Notes: generated by a model not told the origin, from the letters alone. Shown: positions 7,926 through 20,567, counted from the stretch's first letter. The stretch: 58,277 bases of DNA from Candidatus Stackebrandtia faecavium (GCA_019112895.1 DXIM01000030.1:1-58277); one strand, 5' to 3'. Numbers and translations are program-made.

Positions 7926-8851
7926 CCACACACCTGCTGACGGCCGCCGACCTCGACAGGGAAGAAGCGCTGCTCATCCTCGACACCGCGCAGCAAATGG
8001 CGGAGGCGATGACGGGTCGGGAAGTGCGTAAGCTTCCGACACTTCGAGGGCGCACCGTCGTGAACCTGTTCTTTGAGGACTCGACTCGCACCCGGGTTTC
8101 CTTCGAAACTGCCGCCAAACGCCTATCAGCCGATGTTGTCAACTTTTCGGCCAAAGGTTCGAGCGTGTCCAAGGGCGAAAGCCTGAAGGACACGGCATTG
8201 ACGCTTCAGGCGATGGGAGCGGACGCCGTCGTCGTGCGACACCAGGCGTGCGGCGCAGCCCACCGGCTGACGCAGTGGATCGACGGTAGCGTCATCAACG
8301 CTGGTGACGGCACCCATCAGCATCCGACACAAGCACTGCTGGACGCATTCACCATCAGGCAGCACTTCGGCCGGATCGAGGGGCTGCGTGTAGGGATCGT
8401 AGGGGACATCTTGCACAGTCGTGTCGCACGGTCCAACGTCGACTTGCTGCACGAGCTGGGAGCCGAAGTCGTGCTGGTCGCGCCCCCCACGCTGCTTCCC
8501 GTCGGAGTCGATTCCTGGTCGGCGCGCGTGAGCTACGACCTCGACGCGGTCCTGCCAGAATGCGATGCACTCATGATGCTGCGGGTGCAGCGCGAACGTA
8601 TGAACGCCTCGTATTTCCCGTCGGTACGTGAATACGCCCGACGCTACGGTCTCGATTCGATGCGCATGGGCGCGTTGCCGGACGAATCGATAGTGCTGCA
8701 CCCGGGCCCGATGATCCGAGGCATGGAGATCGCAGCGGAGGTGGCGGATTCGTCGAAATCGATGATCGTCGACCAGGTCGCCAACGGTATCTACATCCGA
8801 ATGGCAGTGCTGTACCTGCTGCTGTCGTCCAAGAAGGGAGAAGCCGCATGA
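7922..8851 (+). CDS. pyrB: aspartate carbamoyltransferase catalytic chain
   Basis: Condenses carbamoyl phosphate with aspartate, the committed step of pyrimidine synthesis. The 309-residue product carries the carbamoyl-phosphate motif STRTR at 54–58, the flexible-loop lysine region SKGESLKD at about 83–90, HPTQALLD at 134–141 and HPGPMIRG near 261. No regulatory chain (pyrI) follows, as usual in actinobacteria. Starts at GTG 7922 with a 4-bp overlap with pyrR, and overlaps pyrC by 4 bp. Confidence 0.96.
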   Translation: MTTHLLTAADLDREEALLILDTAQQMAEAMTGREVRKLPTLRGRTVVNLFFEDSTRTRVSFETAAKRLSADVVNFSAKGSSVSKGESLKDTALTLQAMGADAVVVRHQACGAAHRLTQWIDGSVINAGDGTHQHPTQALLDAFTIRQHFGRIEGLRVGIVGDILHSRVARSNVDLLHELGAEVVLVAPPTLLPVGVDSWSARVSYDLDAVLPECDALMMLRVQRERMNASYFPSVREYARRYGLDSMRMGALPDESIVLHPGPMIRGMEIAAEVADSSKSMIVDQVANGIYIRMAVLYLLLSSKKGEAA

Positions 8852-10143
8852 ACCGTTGGCTCATCAAAGGGGCTCAGATCATGGGCGGAAAACGCGCGGA
8901 CGTCCTCATCGAGGACGACGTCATCGCGCAGGTCGGTACCCAGATTTCGGCGCAGGGAGCCACCGTCATCGATGCCGACGGCCTAGTGATGCTGCCGGGG
9001 CTCGTGGACCTGCATACGCACCTGCGCGAACCCGGACGTGAGGACGCGCAGACCGTCGAGGTAGGCAGCAAAGCTGCCGCGCTCGGCGGATACACCGCGG
9101 TGTGCGCGATGGCTAACACCGATCCGGTAGCCGATACCGCCGGCGTCGTGGAGCAGGTCCACAGCCTCGGTGAAACCACAGGGTACGTCGACGTGCAGCC
9201 GATCGGAGCGGTCACTACTGGTTTGAAGGGCACTCAACTTGCCGAGCTCGGCGCGATGGCGACGTCAGCCGCGAAGGTCACCATCTTCTCCGATGACGGC
9301 CACTGTGTCTCAGATGCGAACCTGATGCGGCGCGCGCTGGAGTACGTCAAAGCCTTCGACGGGATCATTGCTCAACATGCCGAAGAGCCCACGCTGACCC
9401 ACGGTGCACAACTTCACGAAGGTGTCATGTCGGCAAAGTTGGGGCTGGTGGGCTGGCCCGCGGTTGCCGAAGAAGCCATCATCGCACGCGACGCATTGTT
9501 GGCCGGCCACGTCAACTCCCGACTCCACGTGTGCCATGTGTCCACTGCGGGCAGCGTGGAGATCCTGCGCTGGGCGAAACGTAAGGGATGGAAGGTCACC
9601 GCCGAGGTGTGTCCGCACCATCTACTGCTGACGGACGAGTCGGCGCAGGGATACGACCCGGTCTATAAGGTCAACCCGCCGTTGCGTACCGCTTCCGATG
9701 TCGAAGCGCTCAAGCAGGGGCTCGTTGACGGCGTCATCGATGTCGTGGCCACCGACCATGCGCCGCACACCACCGAAGACAAAGAGTGTGAGTGGGCGGC
9801 TGCCAGGCCGGGGATGCTCGGACTGCAAACGGCACTGCCCATCGTGATCAAGACGATGCTGGAACCGGGTCTGCTCGACTGGGACGACGTGGCGCTGCGC
9901 TGCAGTAAACGACCCGCCCAGATCGCCGGGCTGCGCCGGCACGGGCACGATCCGGCGCCGAACGCACCGGCGAACATCACCCTGGTTGATCCCGCCGGCT
10001 CGTGGCAGGTGGGCGCCGACGCCATATTCGGGCCGAGCAAGAACACGCCATACGCCGGGATGACTCTGCCGGGCGTGGTGCAAACGACATTTCTTAATGG
10101 ACGTCCAACGGTGTTGGATGCGCAGCTGACGGAGGGCATATGA
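8848..10143 (+). CDS. pyrC: dihydroorotase
   Basis: Closes carbamoyl-aspartate to dihydroorotate. It is a 431-residue class I amidohydrolase: metal ligands in [10 protein letters not shown] at 54–63, DDGHCVSD in the middle, later His ligands in HVCHVS, and the catalytic Asp in ATDHAPHT near 305. The ATG overlaps the pyrB stop by 4 bp; the end overlaps carA by 4 bp. Confidence 0.96.
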   Translation: MNRWLIKGAQIMGGKRADVLIEDDVIAQVGTQISAQGATVIDADGLVMLPGLVDLHTHLREPGREDAQTVEVGSKAAALGGYTAVCAMANTDPVADTAGVVEQVHSLGETTGYVDVQPIGAVTTGLKGTQLAELGAMATSAAKVTIFSDDGHCVSDANLMRRALEYVKAFDGIIAQHAEEPTLTHGAQLHEGVMSAKLGLVGWPAVAEEAIIARDALLAGHVNSRLHVCHVSTAGSVEILRWAKRKGWKVTAEVCPHHLLLTDESAQGYDPVYKVNPPLRTASDVEALKQGLVDGVIDVVATDHAPHTTEDKECEWAAARPGMLGLQTALPIVIKTMLEPGLLDWDDVALRCSKRPAQIAGLRRHGHDPAPNAPANITLVDPAGSWQVGADAIFGPSKNTPYAGMTLPGVVQTTFLNGRPTVLDAQLTEGI

Positions 10144-11261
10144 CATCACGCACGGGCGCAGTATTGGTCCTCGAGGACGGTCGCACGTTTCACGGTGAAT
10201 CGTTCGGCGGTTTGGGGCAGACGTTCGGCGAGGCCGTGTTCACCACGGCCATGACGGGCTATCAAGAAGTGTTGACCGACCCGTCGTGTCACCGGCAGAT
10301 CGTGACGATGACGGCGGCTCACGTGGGCAACACCGGCGTCAACGAGGCCGACGCCGAATCCGAGCGGGTGTGGGCCAGCGGTGTCGTGATCCGACAGCCT
10401 TCCCCGATTGTGTCGAGCTGGCGCGCGAAGCAAAGCCTCGAAAGTCACCTTGCCGAGGCTGGCGTCGTCGGTATCTGCGGAGTCGACACCAGAGCACTGA
10501 CACGTCACTTGCGCACCGCCGGTGCCATGCGCGCCGGTATAGCCTCCACCGGTCTCGATCCGCAAGCCCTGCTGGACGAGGTGCGTCGAGTGCCGAAGAT
10601 GAAGGGTGCGAGCCTGACCGATGAGGTGACCACTTCGCGGGCGTATCGGCTGGAAGCCGACGGTGCGAAACGTTTCACCGTCGCGGTGCTCGATTTGGGT
10701 GTGAAGCGCAATAGTTTGCGGAGCTTGACCAAGCGCGGTCTCGAACTGTGGGTCATGCCGGCCCGCTCGGGCGTTGAGGAGATCCTCGCGACCGGAGCCG
10801 ACGCCGTGTTCGTGTCGAACGGCCCCGGGGATCCCGCGGCCGCCGACACGCAAGTCGAGACGATCAGGCAACTGCTGCAACGGCGCGTGGCGACCTTCGG
10901 CATCTGCATGGGCCATCAATTGTTGGCGCGGGCGCTCGGTCTGTCGACGTACAAACTCGATTTCGGGCATCGGGGCGTGAATCAGCCGGTCAAGGATCTG
11001 GATTCGGGCGCCGTGGCCATCACGTCGCACAACCACGGTTTCGCCGTGTCGTCGCCACACAGCACGGCCTTTGATACCCCGTTCGGCGCGGCGCGTGTCA
11101 CGCATCGTTGCCTCAACGACGACGTGCTCGAAGGTCTGGCGTGTGAGGAAGTGCCGGCGTTTTCGGTGCAGTTTCACCCCGAATCGGCGGCGGGGACCCA
11201 TGACGCCGACTACCTGTTCGAACGGCTGGTGGACATGATGGAAGGACAAGCCGATGCCTAA
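10140..11261 (+). CDS. carA: carbamoyl-phosphate synthase small chain
   Basis: Glutamine amidotransferase subunit that feeds ammonia to CarB. The 373-residue product has the N-terminal CPSase domain ([29 protein letters not shown]) and a class I GATase domain with the nucleophile in FGICMGHQ (Cys at about 256) and His/Glu in [10 protein letters not shown]. Starts at ATG 10140, overlapping pyrC by 4 bp, and overlaps carB by 8 bp. In Streptomyces a small gene sits between pyrC and carA; there is none here. Confidence 0.96.
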   Translation: MTSRTGAVLVLEDGRTFHGESFGGLGQTFGEAVFTTAMTGYQEVLTDPSCHRQIVTMTAAHVGNTGVNEADAESERVWASGVVIRQPSPIVSSWRAKQSLESHLAEAGVVGICGVDTRALTRHLRTAGAMRAGIASTGLDPQALLDEVRRVPKMKGASLTDEVTTSRAYRLEADGAKRFTVAVLDLGVKRNSLRSLTKRGLELWVMPARSGVEEILATGADAVFVSNGPGDPAAADTQVETIRQLLQRRVATFGICMGHQLLARALGLSTYKLDFGHRGVNQPVKDLDSGAVAITSHNHGFAVSSPHSTAFDTPFGAARVTHRCLNDDVLEGLACEEVPAFSVQFHPESAAGTHDADYLFERLVDMMEGQADA

Positions 11262-14200
11262 ACGTGAAGATATTCGTCATGTCCTAGTCATAGGTTCCGG
11301 GCCGATCGTGATCGGTCAGGCCTGTGAATTTGATTATTCGGGTACCCAGGCCTGCCGCGTGCTGCGGGAAGAGGGCATCCGCGTGAGCCTGGTCAATTCG
11401 AACCCGGCGACCATCATGACGGACCCAGAGTATGCGGACGCCACCTATGTGGAGCCAATTACGCCGCACGTCATCGAGAAGATCATCGACGCGGAACGCC
11501 CTGACGCGCTGTTGGCGACCTTGGGGGGACAAACGGCCCTCAACGCTGCGGTCGCGTTGCACGATTCCGGCGTCTTGGAACGATATGGCGTCGAATTGAT
11601 CGGCGCCGACGTCGAGGCGATCCAGCGTGGCGAGGACCGCGAACGGTTCAAGGAGGTGGTGGCGGCCGTCGGCGGTGAAACGCCCGGCTCGGCCGTGTGC
11701 CACTCCCTCGAGGAGGTCCATGCCGCTGTCGAGCGGCTCGGGCTGCCCGTGGTGGTTCGGCCCAGCTACACCATGGGCGGTTTGGGTTCCGGGATGGCGC
11801 ACACGCAGGAGCAACTGGATCGTATCGTCCAGCGCGGCCTGGAGGAAAGCGCCAACCATGAGGTCCTGATCGAGGAAAGCGTCCTCGGTTGGAAAGAGTT
11901 CGAGCTCGAGCTCATGCGCGATAACCGGGACAACGTCGTCGTGGTGTGCTCGATCGAGAACATCGATCCCATGGGGGTACACACCGGGGATTCGGTGACG
12001 GTCGCCCCCGCCATGACCCTGACCGACCGCGAATACCAGGCGATGCGGGATCTCGGCATCGCGGTGCTGCGCGAGGTCGGCGTCGACACCGGCGGTTGCA
12101 ACATCCAGTTCGCGGTGCATCCGCAGACCGGTCGTGTCGTGGTGATCGAGATGAACCCGCGTGTGTCGCGGTCGAGCGCGCTGGCGTCGAAAGCGACGGG
12201 CTTTCCGATCGCGAAGATCGCTGCGCGCCTGGCGATTGGTTACACGCTCGACGAGATCGACAACGACATCACGTCGAAGACACCGGCGGCTTTCGAGCCC
12301 ACTTTGGATTACGTTGCGGTGAAGATCCCCCGGTTCGCTTTCGAGAAGTTCCCGGGCATTGATGCGGAACTCACCACGACCATGAAGTCGGTGGGGGAGG
12401 TCATGGCATTGGGACGTTCCTTCGGTGAGGCCGTACAAAAAGCGATGCGGTCCGCCGAAAGCGAAGTGGCCGGTTGGTGGACCGTCGGCGATCCCGACAA
12501 TATCGGCCTGGCGCAGACCTTGGATGCACTGAGCAGTGGCCACGACGGCCGCCTCTACACGCTGGAGCGGGCGTTGCGGTGGGGCGCATCGGTATCCGAA
12601 GTGGTCGACATCAGTGGCATCGATGCCTGGTTCGTCGAACAGATTGCGTGGCTTTCGCGGCTACGCGCCCAGCTGGTCGACGCTCCCATGCTCGACGCGG
12701 ACCTACTGCGCCGAGCCAAGCAGGTGGGCTTTTCGGACCGTCAGCTGGCGGCGTTGCGTCCCGAATTCGCGGGGGAGACCGGTATCCGGCGTTTTCGGCA
12801 TCGCATCGGTTTGCGGCCGGTGTACAAGACGGTCGATACCTGTGCCGCGGAGTTCGAGGCATCCACCCCGTACCACTACTCCGCCTATGAGGAGGAAACC
12901 GAGGTCGCGCCGAGCGCGGCACCGAAGGTGATGATCCTGGGTTCAGGCCCCAATCGCATCGGTCAGGGCATCGAATTCGATTATTCGTGCGTGCACGCTG
13001 TCGAAGCGTTGAAGGACGCGGGCTACGAGACCATCATGGTCAATTGCAACCCGGAGACGGTGTCGACCGATTACGACACCGCCGACCGGTTGTATTTCGA
13101 GCCACTCACGCTCGAAGACGTGCTCGAGGTCTACCACGCGGAGAACACCGCCGGGGTGAGTGCGGGCGGACCTGGCGTTGTCGGAGTTGTGGTGCAGCTG
13201 GGTGGTCAAACACCACTGAGCCTGGCGGAGGCGTTGACCGCTGATGGACTGCCGATCGTGGGGACCTCCGCGCAGGCGATCCATCGTGCGGAGGACCGCG
13301 GCGAGTTTGGTGCGATCCTTGACCGCGCGGGCCTGCATGCGCCAGAACATGGGACTGCCACGACGTTTTCGGAGGCGAGAACGATCGCCGCCGAGGTCGG
13401 ATACCCGGTCCTGGTGCGTCCGTCTTATGTGCTTGGCGGTCGCGGTATGGAGATCATCTACGATGAAGCGACCCTCCAGGCTTATATCGCGCGCGCCACG
13501 GACATCAGTGGTGATCACCCGGTCCTGGTCGACCGCTTCCTGGACGATGCGGTCGAGATCGATGTGGACGCGTTGTGCGACGGCTTCGAGATCTACATCG
13601 GTGGCGTGATGGAGCACATAGAGGAAGCAGGCATCCATAGTGGTGACTCTTCGTGTGCGCTTCCCCCGGTTACGCTGGGAACGCAGACCCTGGAGCAGAT
13701 TCGCAGGTACACCCACGTCCTTGCTGAAGGTATCGGGGTGCGGGGCCTGCTCAACATCCAGTACGCCCTCAAGGACGATGTCCTCTACGTCCTCGAAGCC
13801 AACCCGCGCGCCAGTAGGACGGTCCCGTTCGTGTCGAAGGCGACCGGCATATCGCTGGCCAAAGCCGCCACGCGGATCATGATGGGCGACACGATCGACA
13901 GCTTGCGACGTGAGGGGCTGCTGCGCAGAAACGGCGACGGCCTGCATGTCGATGTGAATACGCCGATCGCCGTGAAGGAAGCGGTGCTGCCGTTCAAGCG
14001 ATTCCGTACGGTCGAGGGCCGCGGTATCGATGCATTGCTGGGTCCGGAGATGAAATCGACCGGCGAAGTGATGGGAATCGATAAGACGTTCGGCCATGCG
14101 TATACGAAGGCGCAGATCGCGACCTATGGCTCGATGCCGATGGTCGGCAACGTCTTCGTGTCGGTGTCCGATCGCGATAAGCGTGCCGTGGTGTTCCCGG

Positions 14201-14568
14201 CCAGTCGCCTGGCCAACATGGGCTTCAAGATATTCGCCACGCAGGGAACCGGGGAAGTGTTGCGACGGCACGGTATTGAGTTCACGGCCGTGCGCAGACA
14301 CAGCGAAGCTGATGACGGACGGACTCCGGATGCAGTGGACCTCATCGGTTCGGGAGAATTGTCGCTAGTCATCAATACTCCCGGCGGTTCGTCGGGTGTA
14401 CGCACCGATGGTTATGAGATTCGAAGCGCCGCCGTCGTGACCGACACGCCGTGCATCACCACCATTCAGGGCGCCGCGACCGCCGTGATGGGAATGGAAG
14501 CGATGATGCGTGGAGACTTGACGGTGCGTCCATTGCAGGAACTGCACGAGTCGCTCATTGAAGGATAG
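11254..14568 (+). CDS. carB: carbamoyl-phosphate synthase large chain
   Basis: Makes carbamoyl phosphate for pyrimidine and arginine synthesis. The 1104-residue protein shows the internal duplication of the family: [20 protein letters not shown] near residue 14 and [19 protein letters not shown] near 565, each heading an ATP-grasp half, with a central oligomerisation region rich in short helices and a C-terminal MGS-like allosteric domain ([30 protein letters not shown]). Slightly longer than the E. coli enzyme through small loops. Ends 2 bp before pyrD. Confidence 0.97.
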   Translation: MPKREDIRHVLVIGSGPIVIGQACEFDYSGTQACRVLREEGIRVSLVNSNPATIMTDPEYADATYVEPITPHVIEKIIDAERPDALLATLGGQTALNAAVALHDSGVLERYGVELIGADVEAIQRGEDRERFKEVVAAVGGETPGSAVCHSLEEVHAAVERLGLPVVVRPSYTMGGLGSGMAHTQEQLDRIVQRGLEESANHEVLIEESVLGWKEFELELMRDNRDNVVVVCSIENIDPMGVHTGDSVTVAPAMTLTDREYQAMRDLGIAVLREVGVDTGGCNIQFAVHPQTGRVVVIEMNPRVSRSSALASKATGFPIAKIAARLAIGYTLDEIDNDITSKTPAAFEPTLDYVAVKIPRFAFEKFPGIDAELTTTMKSVGEVMALGRSFGEAVQKAMRSAESEVAGWWTVGDPDNIGLAQTLDALSSGHDGRLYTLERALRWGASVSEVVDISGIDAWFVEQIAWLSRLRAQLVDAPMLDADLLRRAKQVGFSDRQLAALRPEFAGETGIRRFRHRIGLRPVYKTVDTCAAEFEASTPYHYSAYEEETEVAPSAAPKVMILGSGPNRIGQGIEFDYSCVHAVEALKDAGYETIMVNCNPETVSTDYDTADRLYFEPLTLEDVLEVYHAENTAGVSAGGPGVVGVVVQLGGQTPLSLAEALTADGLPIVGTSAQAIHRAEDRGEFGAILDRAGLHAPEHGTATTFSEARTIAAEVGYPVLVRPSYVLGGRGMEIIYDEATLQAYIARATDISGDHPVLVDRFLDDAVEIDVDALCDGFEIYIGGVMEHIEEAGIHSGDSSCALPPVTLGTQTLEQIRRYTHVLAEGIGVRGLLNIQYALKDDVLYVLEANPRASRTVPFVSKATGISLAKAATRIMMGDTIDSLRREGLLRRNGDGLHVDVNTPIAVKEAVLPFKRFRTVEGRGIDALLGPEMKSTGEVMGIDKTFGHAYTKAQIATYGSMPMVGNVFVSVSDRDKRAVVFPASRLANMGFKIFATQGTGEVLRRHGIEFTAVRRHSEADDGRTPDAVDLIGSGELSLVINTPGGSSGVRTDGYEIRSAAVVTDTPCITTIQGAATAVMGMEAMMRGDLTVRPLQELHESLIEG

Positions 14569-14570
14569 GA

Positions 14571-15671
14571 ATGTTCTACAGACAGATGGTTCGGCCCATG
14601 CTGTATCGAATGGGCCGTGGCGACCCCGAAATGGCACATGAGCGAACCTTGGAATGGTTGAAGGGCCTCGGAGAGAAACCGGCGCTCGTCAACGCATTGA
14701 ACCGTGTCAACGCCGTACGCGATCCATGCCGAGTGTTCGGTATCGACTTTCCCAATGCGGTCGGACTGGCAGCCGGAATGGACAAAGACGGCACAGCGTT
14801 GGCGGCGTGGCCGGCATTGGGTTTCGGCTTCGTGGAACTGGGCACCGTCACGTGGTGGGCGCAAAACGGTAATCCGCGCCCACGCCTGTACCGACTTCCT
14901 GAGTCTCAGGCGCTCATCAACCGCATGGGCTTCAACAACGAAGGCGCCCAAGCGATGGCGGATCGGCTCGCGAACGCCCCCCGTAGCATTCCGGTCGGCA
15001 TCAGCATCGGTAAATCGAAGTCGACGCCGTTGGAGCAGGCGCTCGACGATTACGTGGCGTCCTTCAACGCGCTGCATCGTTACGGTGATTACTTCGCGAT
15101 CAACGTGTCGTCCCCCAACACTCCTGGTCTGCGCAAACTCCAGGACGCTCAGCAGCTGGCCCAGATCCTCAAGGAACTGTATTACGAGGCAAAGCGGCTA
15201 TCGCCGACTGGCCGTGGGAAGCCCCTGCTGGTAAAACTGGCGCCCGACCTGACGGAACACGCGATGGCCGAGGCCATCGAGGTGTGCCTGAACAACGGCG
15301 CGTCCGGCATCATCGCCGCCAACACCACTTTGGGCCGAGACGGTCTTGCTGCGTCCGACCTGGATCGTTCGGCGCAATCCGGTGGCCTGTCGGGTAAACC
15401 GTTGCGGCTCATCAATAAGGCGGTGGTGTCGTTCGTGCATCGTGAAACCGCCGGAAGGCTGCCGATCATCGGGGTCGGTGGGATCACGTCCGGCAGCGAC
15501 GCCGCTGAGCTGATCGATGCCGGGGCCTCACTGGTGCAGTTGTACACCGGTCTGGTCTATCAGGGACCGACGCTGGTGCGTAAAGCTGCACGCGGCGCGC
15601 GCAAACAATTGCAGGAGCGTGCCTCGTACAGCGCCCCCCAGCAGCATCCGCAAGGTGGGGGATATGTCTGA
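14571..15671 (+). CDS. pyrD: dihydroorotate dehydrogenase (quinone), class 2
   Basis: Oxidises dihydroorotate to orotate, passing electrons to quinone at the membrane. The 366-residue product is class 2: an N-terminal amphipathic extension (residues 1–45, [20 protein letters not shown]…), then the FMN barrel with [32 protein letters not shown] with the catalytic serine region, and VGGITSG. The ATG is preceded by GAAGGATAGG, in which the carB stop is embedded. The end overlaps pyrF by 8 bp. Confidence 0.95.
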   Translation: MFYRQMVRPMLYRMGRGDPEMAHERTLEWLKGLGEKPALVNALNRVNAVRDPCRVFGIDFPNAVGLAAGMDKDGTALAAWPALGFGFVELGTVTWWAQNGNPRPRLYRLPESQALINRMGFNNEGAQAMADRLANAPRSIPVGISIGKSKSTPLEQALDDYVASFNALHRYGDYFAINVSSPNTPGLRKLQDAQQLAQILKELYYEAKRLSPTGRGKPLLVKLAPDLTEHAMAEAIEVCLNNGASGIIAANTTLGRDGLAASDLDRSAQSGGLSGKPLRLINKAVVSFVHRETAGRLPIIGVGGITSGSDAAELIDAGASLVQLYTGLVYQGPTLVRKAARGARKQLQERASYSAPQQHPQGGGYV

Positions 15672-16554
15672 GGAGACGTTCGTTAAACGCTGGCAGGGGC
15701 TTGCAGAGGCCCGCGGGCCTCTGTGTGTGGGCATCGACCCGCATCCGCAGCTTCTGCAGGCCTGGGGCCTACGTGACGATGTCGAATCGTTGCGACGGTT
15801 TTGCCGCGGCATGGTGTCGGCACTTGCGACACGTGTCGCGGCGGTCAAGCCGCAGTCCGCGTTCTTCGAACGTTTCGGTTCGGCCGGTGTGGCCGTTTTG
15901 GAGGAGACGATCGCGCAGTGCCGTAACGCGGGTGCATTGGTGATCGTGGACGCTAAACGCGGTGATATCGGCTCGACGATGCACGCTTACGCGCACGCGT
16001 ATCTGCACCCTGACTCGCCGTTGTGCGCGGATGCCGTGACGCTCAGCCCGTACCTGGGGGTGGGTGCCTCGGAGCCTGCCTACGAACTGGCGCACGAGTA
16101 CGGGCGCGGCCTGTTCCTGCTGGCTTTGACGTCCAACCCGCAGGGGCTGACGATTCAACGCGCCCGCCTCGAGGACGGACGCACGGTCGCCCAGTCCGTG
16201 ATCGACGAGGCCGCAGCCCGAAATATCGGTGCGGCACCGTGCGGCAATCTCGGCGTCGTCGTGGGTGCAACGGTGCCCGACTGCCGGGATGTCACCGATT
16301 CGGGTGATGCGACGGCGCACGATCTTAGCGCGTTGAATGGACCGGTACTCGTACCGGGTATGGGGACGCAGGGTGGCCAGCCACATGACCTTCCGCGGGT
16401 GCTGGGGACGGCCCTACCATGGGCGATCCCGATCTACGCTAGAGAAATCGCACGTCAGGGCCCAAATGAGGACGAAATGCGCGCCGCTGTAGCGGACGCT
16501 GCAGCGGCCTGTCGCAAGATCATCAACACCCACGACAGGCGTGCCGAGACGTAA
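15664..16554 (+). CDS. pyrF: orotidine 5'-phosphate decarboxylase, type 2
   Basis: Forms UMP from OMP, the last step of this operon. The 296-residue product has the type 2 active-site motif [15 protein letters not shown], found in actinobacteria, and [28 protein letters not shown]. The ATG at 15664 overlaps the pyrD stop. A longer open frame from 15517 is not needed. A hairpin about 50 bp after the stop probably ends or attenuates the pyr transcript. Confidence 0.94.
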   Translation: MSEETFVKRWQGLAEARGPLCVGIDPHPQLLQAWGLRDDVESLRRFCRGMVSALATRVAAVKPQSAFFERFGSAGVAVLEETIAQCRNAGALVIVDAKRGDIGSTMHAYAHAYLHPDSPLCADAVTLSPYLGVGASEPAYELAHEYGRGLFLLALTSNPQGLTIQRARLEDGRTVAQSVIDEAAARNIGAAPCGNLGVVVGATVPDCRDVTDSGDATAHDLSALNGPVLVPGMGTQGGQPHDLPRVLGTALPWAIPIYAREIARQGPNEDEMRAAVADAAAACRKIINTHDRRAET

Positions 16555-16604
16555 CAGGTGTACCCCGCGTTGTGGTCGATTTAGGGATGTGGTTACGTTT
16601 CCCG

Positions 16605-16625
16605 CGCTGGGTAAAAAACCCAGCG
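16605..16625 (+). terminator. hairpin after pyrF
   Basis: CGCTGGGT (16605–16612) and ACCCAGCG (16618–16625) pair perfectly around AAAAA. No T-run follows, so it may be a weak terminator, a processing site or a stabilising hairpin upstream of mihF. Confidence 0.5.
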
Positions 16626-16696
16626 TGTTAGAGGGGCCGGCTGTCTCGGGCCCTCTGCACCAGTCATTAATCCATTGCCTCACCCTAGGAGACCCC

Positions 16697-17020
16697 GTGC
16701 CGCTCCCGTCGCTAACGCCAGAGCAGCGCGCTGCCGCCCTCGAGAAGGCCGCCGCCGCGCGCAAGGCTCGCGCCGAGCTGAAGGCAAAGCTGAAGTCCGG
16801 TGAGATGTCACTGGGCGACGTGCTTGCTGCCGCCTCTGAGGACGACATCGCCGGCAAAATGAAGGTGTCGGCCGTGCTTAAGGCGCTGCCGGGCATCGGT
16901 GACAAGCGCACCGTGCAAATCATGGAAAAGCTGAAGATTGCCGACAGCCGCCGCCTTCGGGGGCTTGGCGAACATCAGCGTCAGGCGCTACTTGCCGAGT
17001 TCGCCGACAGCGACTCATAG
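16697..17020 (+). CDS. mihF: mycobacterial-type integration host factor (mIHF)
   Basis: A nucleoid-associated protein that bends and compacts DNA in actinobacteria. The 107-residue product has the family's start, LPSLTPEQRAAALEKAAAARKARAELKAKLKSG, with a long basic helix (residues 8–34), then the DNA-binding helix-two-turn-helix core KMKVSAVLKALPGIGDKRTVQIMEKLKI and the end RRLRGLGEHQRQALL. I chose GTG at 16697, with AGGAG upstream; the frame is open further but the start matches the mycobacterial protein. Gene order mihF–gmk–rpoZ is the standard actinobacterial one. Confidence 0.93.
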   Translation: MPLPSLTPEQRAAALEKAAAARKARAELKAKLKSGEMSLGDVLAAASEDDIAGKMKVSAVLKALPGIGDKRTVQIMEKLKIADSRRLRGLGEHQRQALLAEFADSDS

Positions 17021-17040
17021 CCGTCCGGTAGAACAAACAC

Positions 17041-17655
17041 GTGAGCTTTGACGACCACCACCGCCGCCACAGTGCGGCGCGCTTGACAGTTCTCTCAGGA
17101 CCGTCAGGTGTCGGTAAAGGCAGCGTGAAGGCGCTCATCCGAGAACGATACCCCTGGGTATGGTTCTCGGTGAGCGCCACTACGCGCTCGCCCCGGCCTG
17201 ATGAGATTCCCGGGTTTCACTACCACTACTACGATCGCGCTCAATTCGAAAAGCTCGCCGAGCAGGGCGAATTTTTGGAATTTGCGCAGTATGCGAACAA
17301 CCTGTACGGCACCCCGAGGGCGCCGATCGTGAAAAGGCTCAATGAGGGCCTTCCCGCGGTCATGGAGGCGGACCTGCAAGGTGCACGACAGGTGCGCAAG
17401 GCGATGCCGGAGGCGCAGCTGGTCTTTTTGGCGCCGCCTTCGTGGGAGGAACTGGTCCGTCGGCTGACGGGCCGCGGAACCGAGGATGCCGAGACGATCA
17501 AACGGCGCTTGGAACTGGCGCGCGAAGAACTCGCCGCCGAATCCGAGTTCGACCGTACCGTCGTGAACGTCTCGGTCGAGGGAGCCACTGAGGAGCTGGT
17601 AAGCTTGCTCAGTTCGCCGGCGGAGCCGTCCACGGCCTGTCCGGCAAGTAATTAA
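17041..17655 (+). CDS. gmk: guanylate kinase
   Basis: Phosphorylates GMP to GDP. The 204-residue product has the P-loop GPSGVGKGS at 20–28, the GMP-binding [13 protein letters not shown] and [12 protein letters not shown] segments, and DLQGARQVR. It starts at GTG 17041; no strong ribosome binding site is seen. Followed 32 bp later by rpoZ. Confidence 0.95.
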   Translation: MSFDDHHRRHSAARLTVLSGPSGVGKGSVKALIRERYPWVWFSVSATTRSPRPDEIPGFHYHYYDRAQFEKLAEQGEFLEFAQYANNLYGTPRAPIVKRLNEGLPAVMEADLQGARQVRKAMPEAQLVFLAPPSWEELVRRLTGRGTEDAETIKRRLELAREELAAESEFDRTVVNVSVEGATEELVSLLSSPAEPSTACPASN

Positions 17656-17687
17656 TCGCCGAATTTGACATAGGGGCCAAGGTACGC

Positions 17688-18002
17688 GTGTCTGGAACCG
17701 TTGCTGACCCAATCGGAATCACCAATCCGCCGATCGATGACCTGCTCGAGAAGTCGCAGTCGAAGTATCAGCTGGTGATCTACGGCGCGAAGCGCGCACG
17801 GCAAATCAACGCCTACTACAGCCAGCTCAGCGAAGGGCTTTTGGAGTACGTCGGACCGCTGGTCGAAACGACTCCGCAGGAAAAGGCGCTGTCGATCGCT
17901 CTGCGCGAGGTCGATCAGGGTCTTTTGATCACCGAGCCGATCGAGCCGAGTGAAGCCAATAACCAGGTGACACTTCCGGAACAACCGGATGACGGCCTCT
18001 AA
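17688..18002 (+). CDS. rpoZ: RNA polymerase omega subunit
   Basis: Omega stabilises the beta' subunit. The 104-residue product has the actinobacterial form: [35 protein letters not shown] near residues 8–45, then [16 protein letters not shown] and an acidic tail. GTG start with CAAGG upstream. The last 14 bp overlap the coaBC start. Confidence 0.94.
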   Translation: MSGTVADPIGITNPPIDDLLEKSQSKYQLVIYGAKRARQINAYYSQLSEGLLEYVGPLVETTPQEKALSIALREVDQGLLITEPIEPSEANNQVTLPEQPDDGL

Positions 18003-19233
18003 ACCATTTGCTGGTGCTGACACCGAGATCGTTCTGGGAGTCAGCGGAGGCATCGCCGCCTATAAGGCTTGCGAGCTACTACGCCAGTTCACGGAATCCG
18101 GCGCGAATGTCACTGTCGCGCCGACCGATTCCGCTTTGAAGTTTGTTGGAGAAGCCACGTGGTCAGCCCTGTCGGGCCGCCAGGTGGCTTCCGGCGTATT
18201 CGAGTCCGTGCACGAGGTGCCGCACGTGCGTTTGGGCCGTGCGGCGGACCTCGTCGTGGTGGCGCCCGCGACCGCGGACCTCATGGCGCGGGCGGCGCAG
18301 GGGCGGGCCGACGATTTGTTGACCGCGACGCTACTGACGGCGAGGTGTCCCGTCCTGTTCGTCCCGGCGATGCACACCGAGATGTGGGAGCACCCTGCTA
18401 CCCGTGACAACGTCGCGACTTTGCGGCGCCACGGTGCGACTGTCATGGAACCCGACACGGGAAGACTCACGGGTGTCGACACCGGGAAGGGGCGCCTACC
18501 AGAGCCCAGCGCGATTTTCGCATTCGCCACTGGAATGTTGAGTGGCCCGAAACAGCACGCAGATCTCGTGGGTAAGCGCGTGCTGGTGTCTGCAGGAGGC
18601 ACACGCGAGCCGATCGACCCCGTGCGGTTCATCGGAAACCGTTCGTCCGGTAAACAGGGCTACGCCTTGGCGCGTGCGGCCGCGGCGCGCGGCGCGCAGG
18701 TGCGTGTCGTCGCCGCCAATGTGACCTTGCCGGAACCGGTGGGTGCCGAGGTTACGCATGTCGAGACCACCGCCGAACTGCGTGACGCGATGGTGTCGCG
18801 CGCGGACGACAGCGACGTCATTGTCATGGCGGCCGCCCCCAGCGACTTCACTGCCGCAACATTCCACGAAACCAAGATCAAGAAGCAGGACGGGGCCGCG
18901 CCTTTCACGTTGGAGCTTGCGCAGACCCCCGATATCGCGGCAGAACTCGGGCAACGCAAAAGGAAGGGCCAGTATCTGGTGACTTTCGCCGCCGAAACGA
19001 ACGACGGTGAAGCCAACGCCAGAAGAAAACTGGAACGCAAGAACGCGGATCTGATGGTGTTGAACGACGTCTCGCATGGCCGGGTTTTCGGTGCAGATGA
19101 CAACGCCGTTGTCTTGCTGCGCCCCGCAACGGAGGCTGTGCGCGTCGATTCGGCGAGCAAAGACGTGATCGCCGATCGCATATGGGATGCGTGCCTTGAA
19201 CTATCCGGACCTGGGGATTCGTCACGGTCGTGA
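17989..19233 (+). CDS. coaBC: bifunctional phosphopantothenoylcysteine decarboxylase / synthase
   Basis: Two consecutive steps of coenzyme A synthesis. Residues 1–185 are the flavin decarboxylase CoaC ([16 protein letters not shown] near 17–32, [31 protein letters not shown]); the rest is the synthase CoaB ([46 protein letters not shown] and the lysine-rich KIKK loop). 414 residues, normal length. The ATG lies inside the end of rpoZ. Confidence 0.95.
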   Translation: MTASKPFAGADTEIVLGVSGGIAAYKACELLRQFTESGANVTVAPTDSALKFVGEATWSALSGRQVASGVFESVHEVPHVRLGRAADLVVVAPATADLMARAAQGRADDLLTATLLTARCPVLFVPAMHTEMWEHPATRDNVATLRRHGATVMEPDTGRLTGVDTGKGRLPEPSAIFAFATGMLSGPKQHADLVGKRVLVSAGGTREPIDPVRFIGNRSSGKQGYALARAAAARGAQVRVVAANVTLPEPVGAEVTHVETTAELRDAMVSRADDSDVIVMAAAPSDFTAATFHETKIKKQDGAAPFTLELAQTPDIAAELGQRKRKGQYLVTFAAETNDGEANARRKLERKNADLMVLNDVSHGRVFGADDNAVVLLRPATEAVRVDSASKDVIADRIWDACLELSGPGDSSRS

Positions 19234-19293
19234 CCATCGGTGCGCATGTCGCAATAGATGACCGTCACATGCACCCGGCCCCGTACCCATGGT

Positions 19294-19299
19294 TAGACT
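19294..19299 (+). promoter_or_regulatory. candidate -10 box of metK
   Basis: TAGACT fits TANNNT and would give a leader of about 36 nt with the AGGAG site. The 108-bp gap is too short and lacks the conserved core for a SAM riboswitch. Confidence 0.35.
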
Positions 19300-19341
19300 C
19301 GATCCCGACCGAACGTAATTTGAGACCCAACTAGGAGCACC

Positions 19342-20529
19342 GTGGCCCGTCACCTCTTTACCTCGGAATCCGTCACCGAGGGGCACCCAGACAAAATCGC
19401 TGACCAGATCAGCGACGGGGTGCTCGACGCATTGCTCACGCAGGACTCGCAGAGCCGGGTCGCAGTGGAAACCTTGATCACCACCGGCCAGGTGCACGTT
19501 GCCGGAGAGGTGACGACGAACGCATACGCCGACATCCCTTCGATCGTGCGGGAGACGATCCTAGACATCGGTTATGACTCGTCGAAGAAGGGCTTTGACG
19601 GCGCTTCGTGCGGTGTCAGCATCTCGATCGGCTCGCAGTCGCCCGACATCGCGCAGGGCGTCGATAAGGCGTGGGAATCGCGCAATGAGTCGCAACTGGA
19701 CGATCTTGATGTTCAAGGCGCCGGTGACCAGGGTATGATGTTCGGTTATGCCTGCGACGAGACTCCGGAGCTCATGCCGCTGCCGATCGCGTTGTCGCAC
19801 CGCTTGTCGCAGCGTCTGGCCACAGTGCGCCGTGACGGAACCGTCCCGTACCTGCGTCCCGACGGTAAAACGCAGGTGACGATCGAATACGACGGGAACA
19901 AGCCGGTCAAGCTGCACACGGTCGTGGTCTCGAGCCAGCATGCGCCGGACATCTCGCTTGACTCCCTGATGGAACCGGACATGCGCGAACACGTCATAGC
20001 CGATGAACTCCTGGGGCTCGACATCGACATCAGCGACTACCGCCTGCTGGTGAACCCGACGGGTCGTTTTGAGATCGGCGGCCCGATGGGGGACGCCGGT
20101 CTGACCGGTCGCAAGATCATCGTCGACACGTATGGTGGTTACGCCCGCCACGGCGGCGGTGCCTTCTCCGGTAAGGATCCGTCGAAGGTGGACCGTTCGG
20201 CCGCTTACGCAATGCGGTGGGTCGCCAAGAACGTGGTGGCGGCCGGCCTCGCGAGCCGTTGCGAGACCCAGGTCGCTTACGCGATCGGCAAGGCCCAGCC
20301 CGTCAGCATCCGGGTGGAGACATTCGGCACCGAGACGGTACCGGTGGAGACGATCGAGACTGCGATCAACAAGGTCTTCGATCTGCGTCCTGCGGCCATC
20401 ATCCGCGACCTCGACCTGTTGCGGCCGATCTACCGCCAGACGGCCGCCTACGGTCACTTCGGTCGGGAACTTCCCGACTTCACGTGGGAGAACACCGGCA
20501 GAGCCGAAGCGCTGAAAGCAGCGGTATAA
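19342..20529 (+). CDS. metK: S-adenosylmethionine synthase
   Basis: Makes SAM from methionine and ATP. The 395-residue product has [17 protein letters not shown] at 14–30, the [12 protein letters not shown] motif near 127–138 and the P-loop-like [19 protein letters not shown]. The GTG at 19342 follows AGGAG by six bases. It ends the housekeeping run with a strong terminator; priA and fmt, which commonly follow metK in actinobacteria, are absent here. Confidence 0.96.
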   Translation: MARHLFTSESVTEGHPDKIADQISDGVLDALLTQDSQSRVAVETLITTGQVHVAGEVTTNAYADIPSIVRETILDIGYDSSKKGFDGASCGVSISIGSQSPDIAQGVDKAWESRNESQLDDLDVQGAGDQGMMFGYACDETPELMPLPIALSHRLSQRLATVRRDGTVPYLRPDGKTQVTIEYDGNKPVKLHTVVVSSQHAPDISLDSLMEPDMREHVIADELLGLDIDISDYRLLVNPTGRFEIGGPMGDAGLTGRKIIVDTYGGYARHGGGAFSGKDPSKVDRSAAYAMRWVAKNVVAAGLASRCETQVAYAIGKAQPVSIRVETFGTETVPVETIETAINKVFDLRPAAIIRDLDLLRPIYRQTAAYGHFGRELPDFTWENTGRAEALKAAV

Positions 20530-20567
20530 AAATGTGGAGACACTCAAACGAGTGTCTCCACATTTTT
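20528..20567 (+). terminator. intrinsic terminator of metK
   Basis: AATGTGGAGACACT (20531–20544) pairs perfectly with 20551–20564 around a 6-base loop; the A-run before and TTTTTT after make a classic Rho-independent terminator. Confidence 0.9.

Noticed and set aside
19234-19341. SAM riboswitch before metK
   Set aside because: The gap is only 108 bp, lacks the conserved SAM-I/II/IV cores I know and shows no expression platform.
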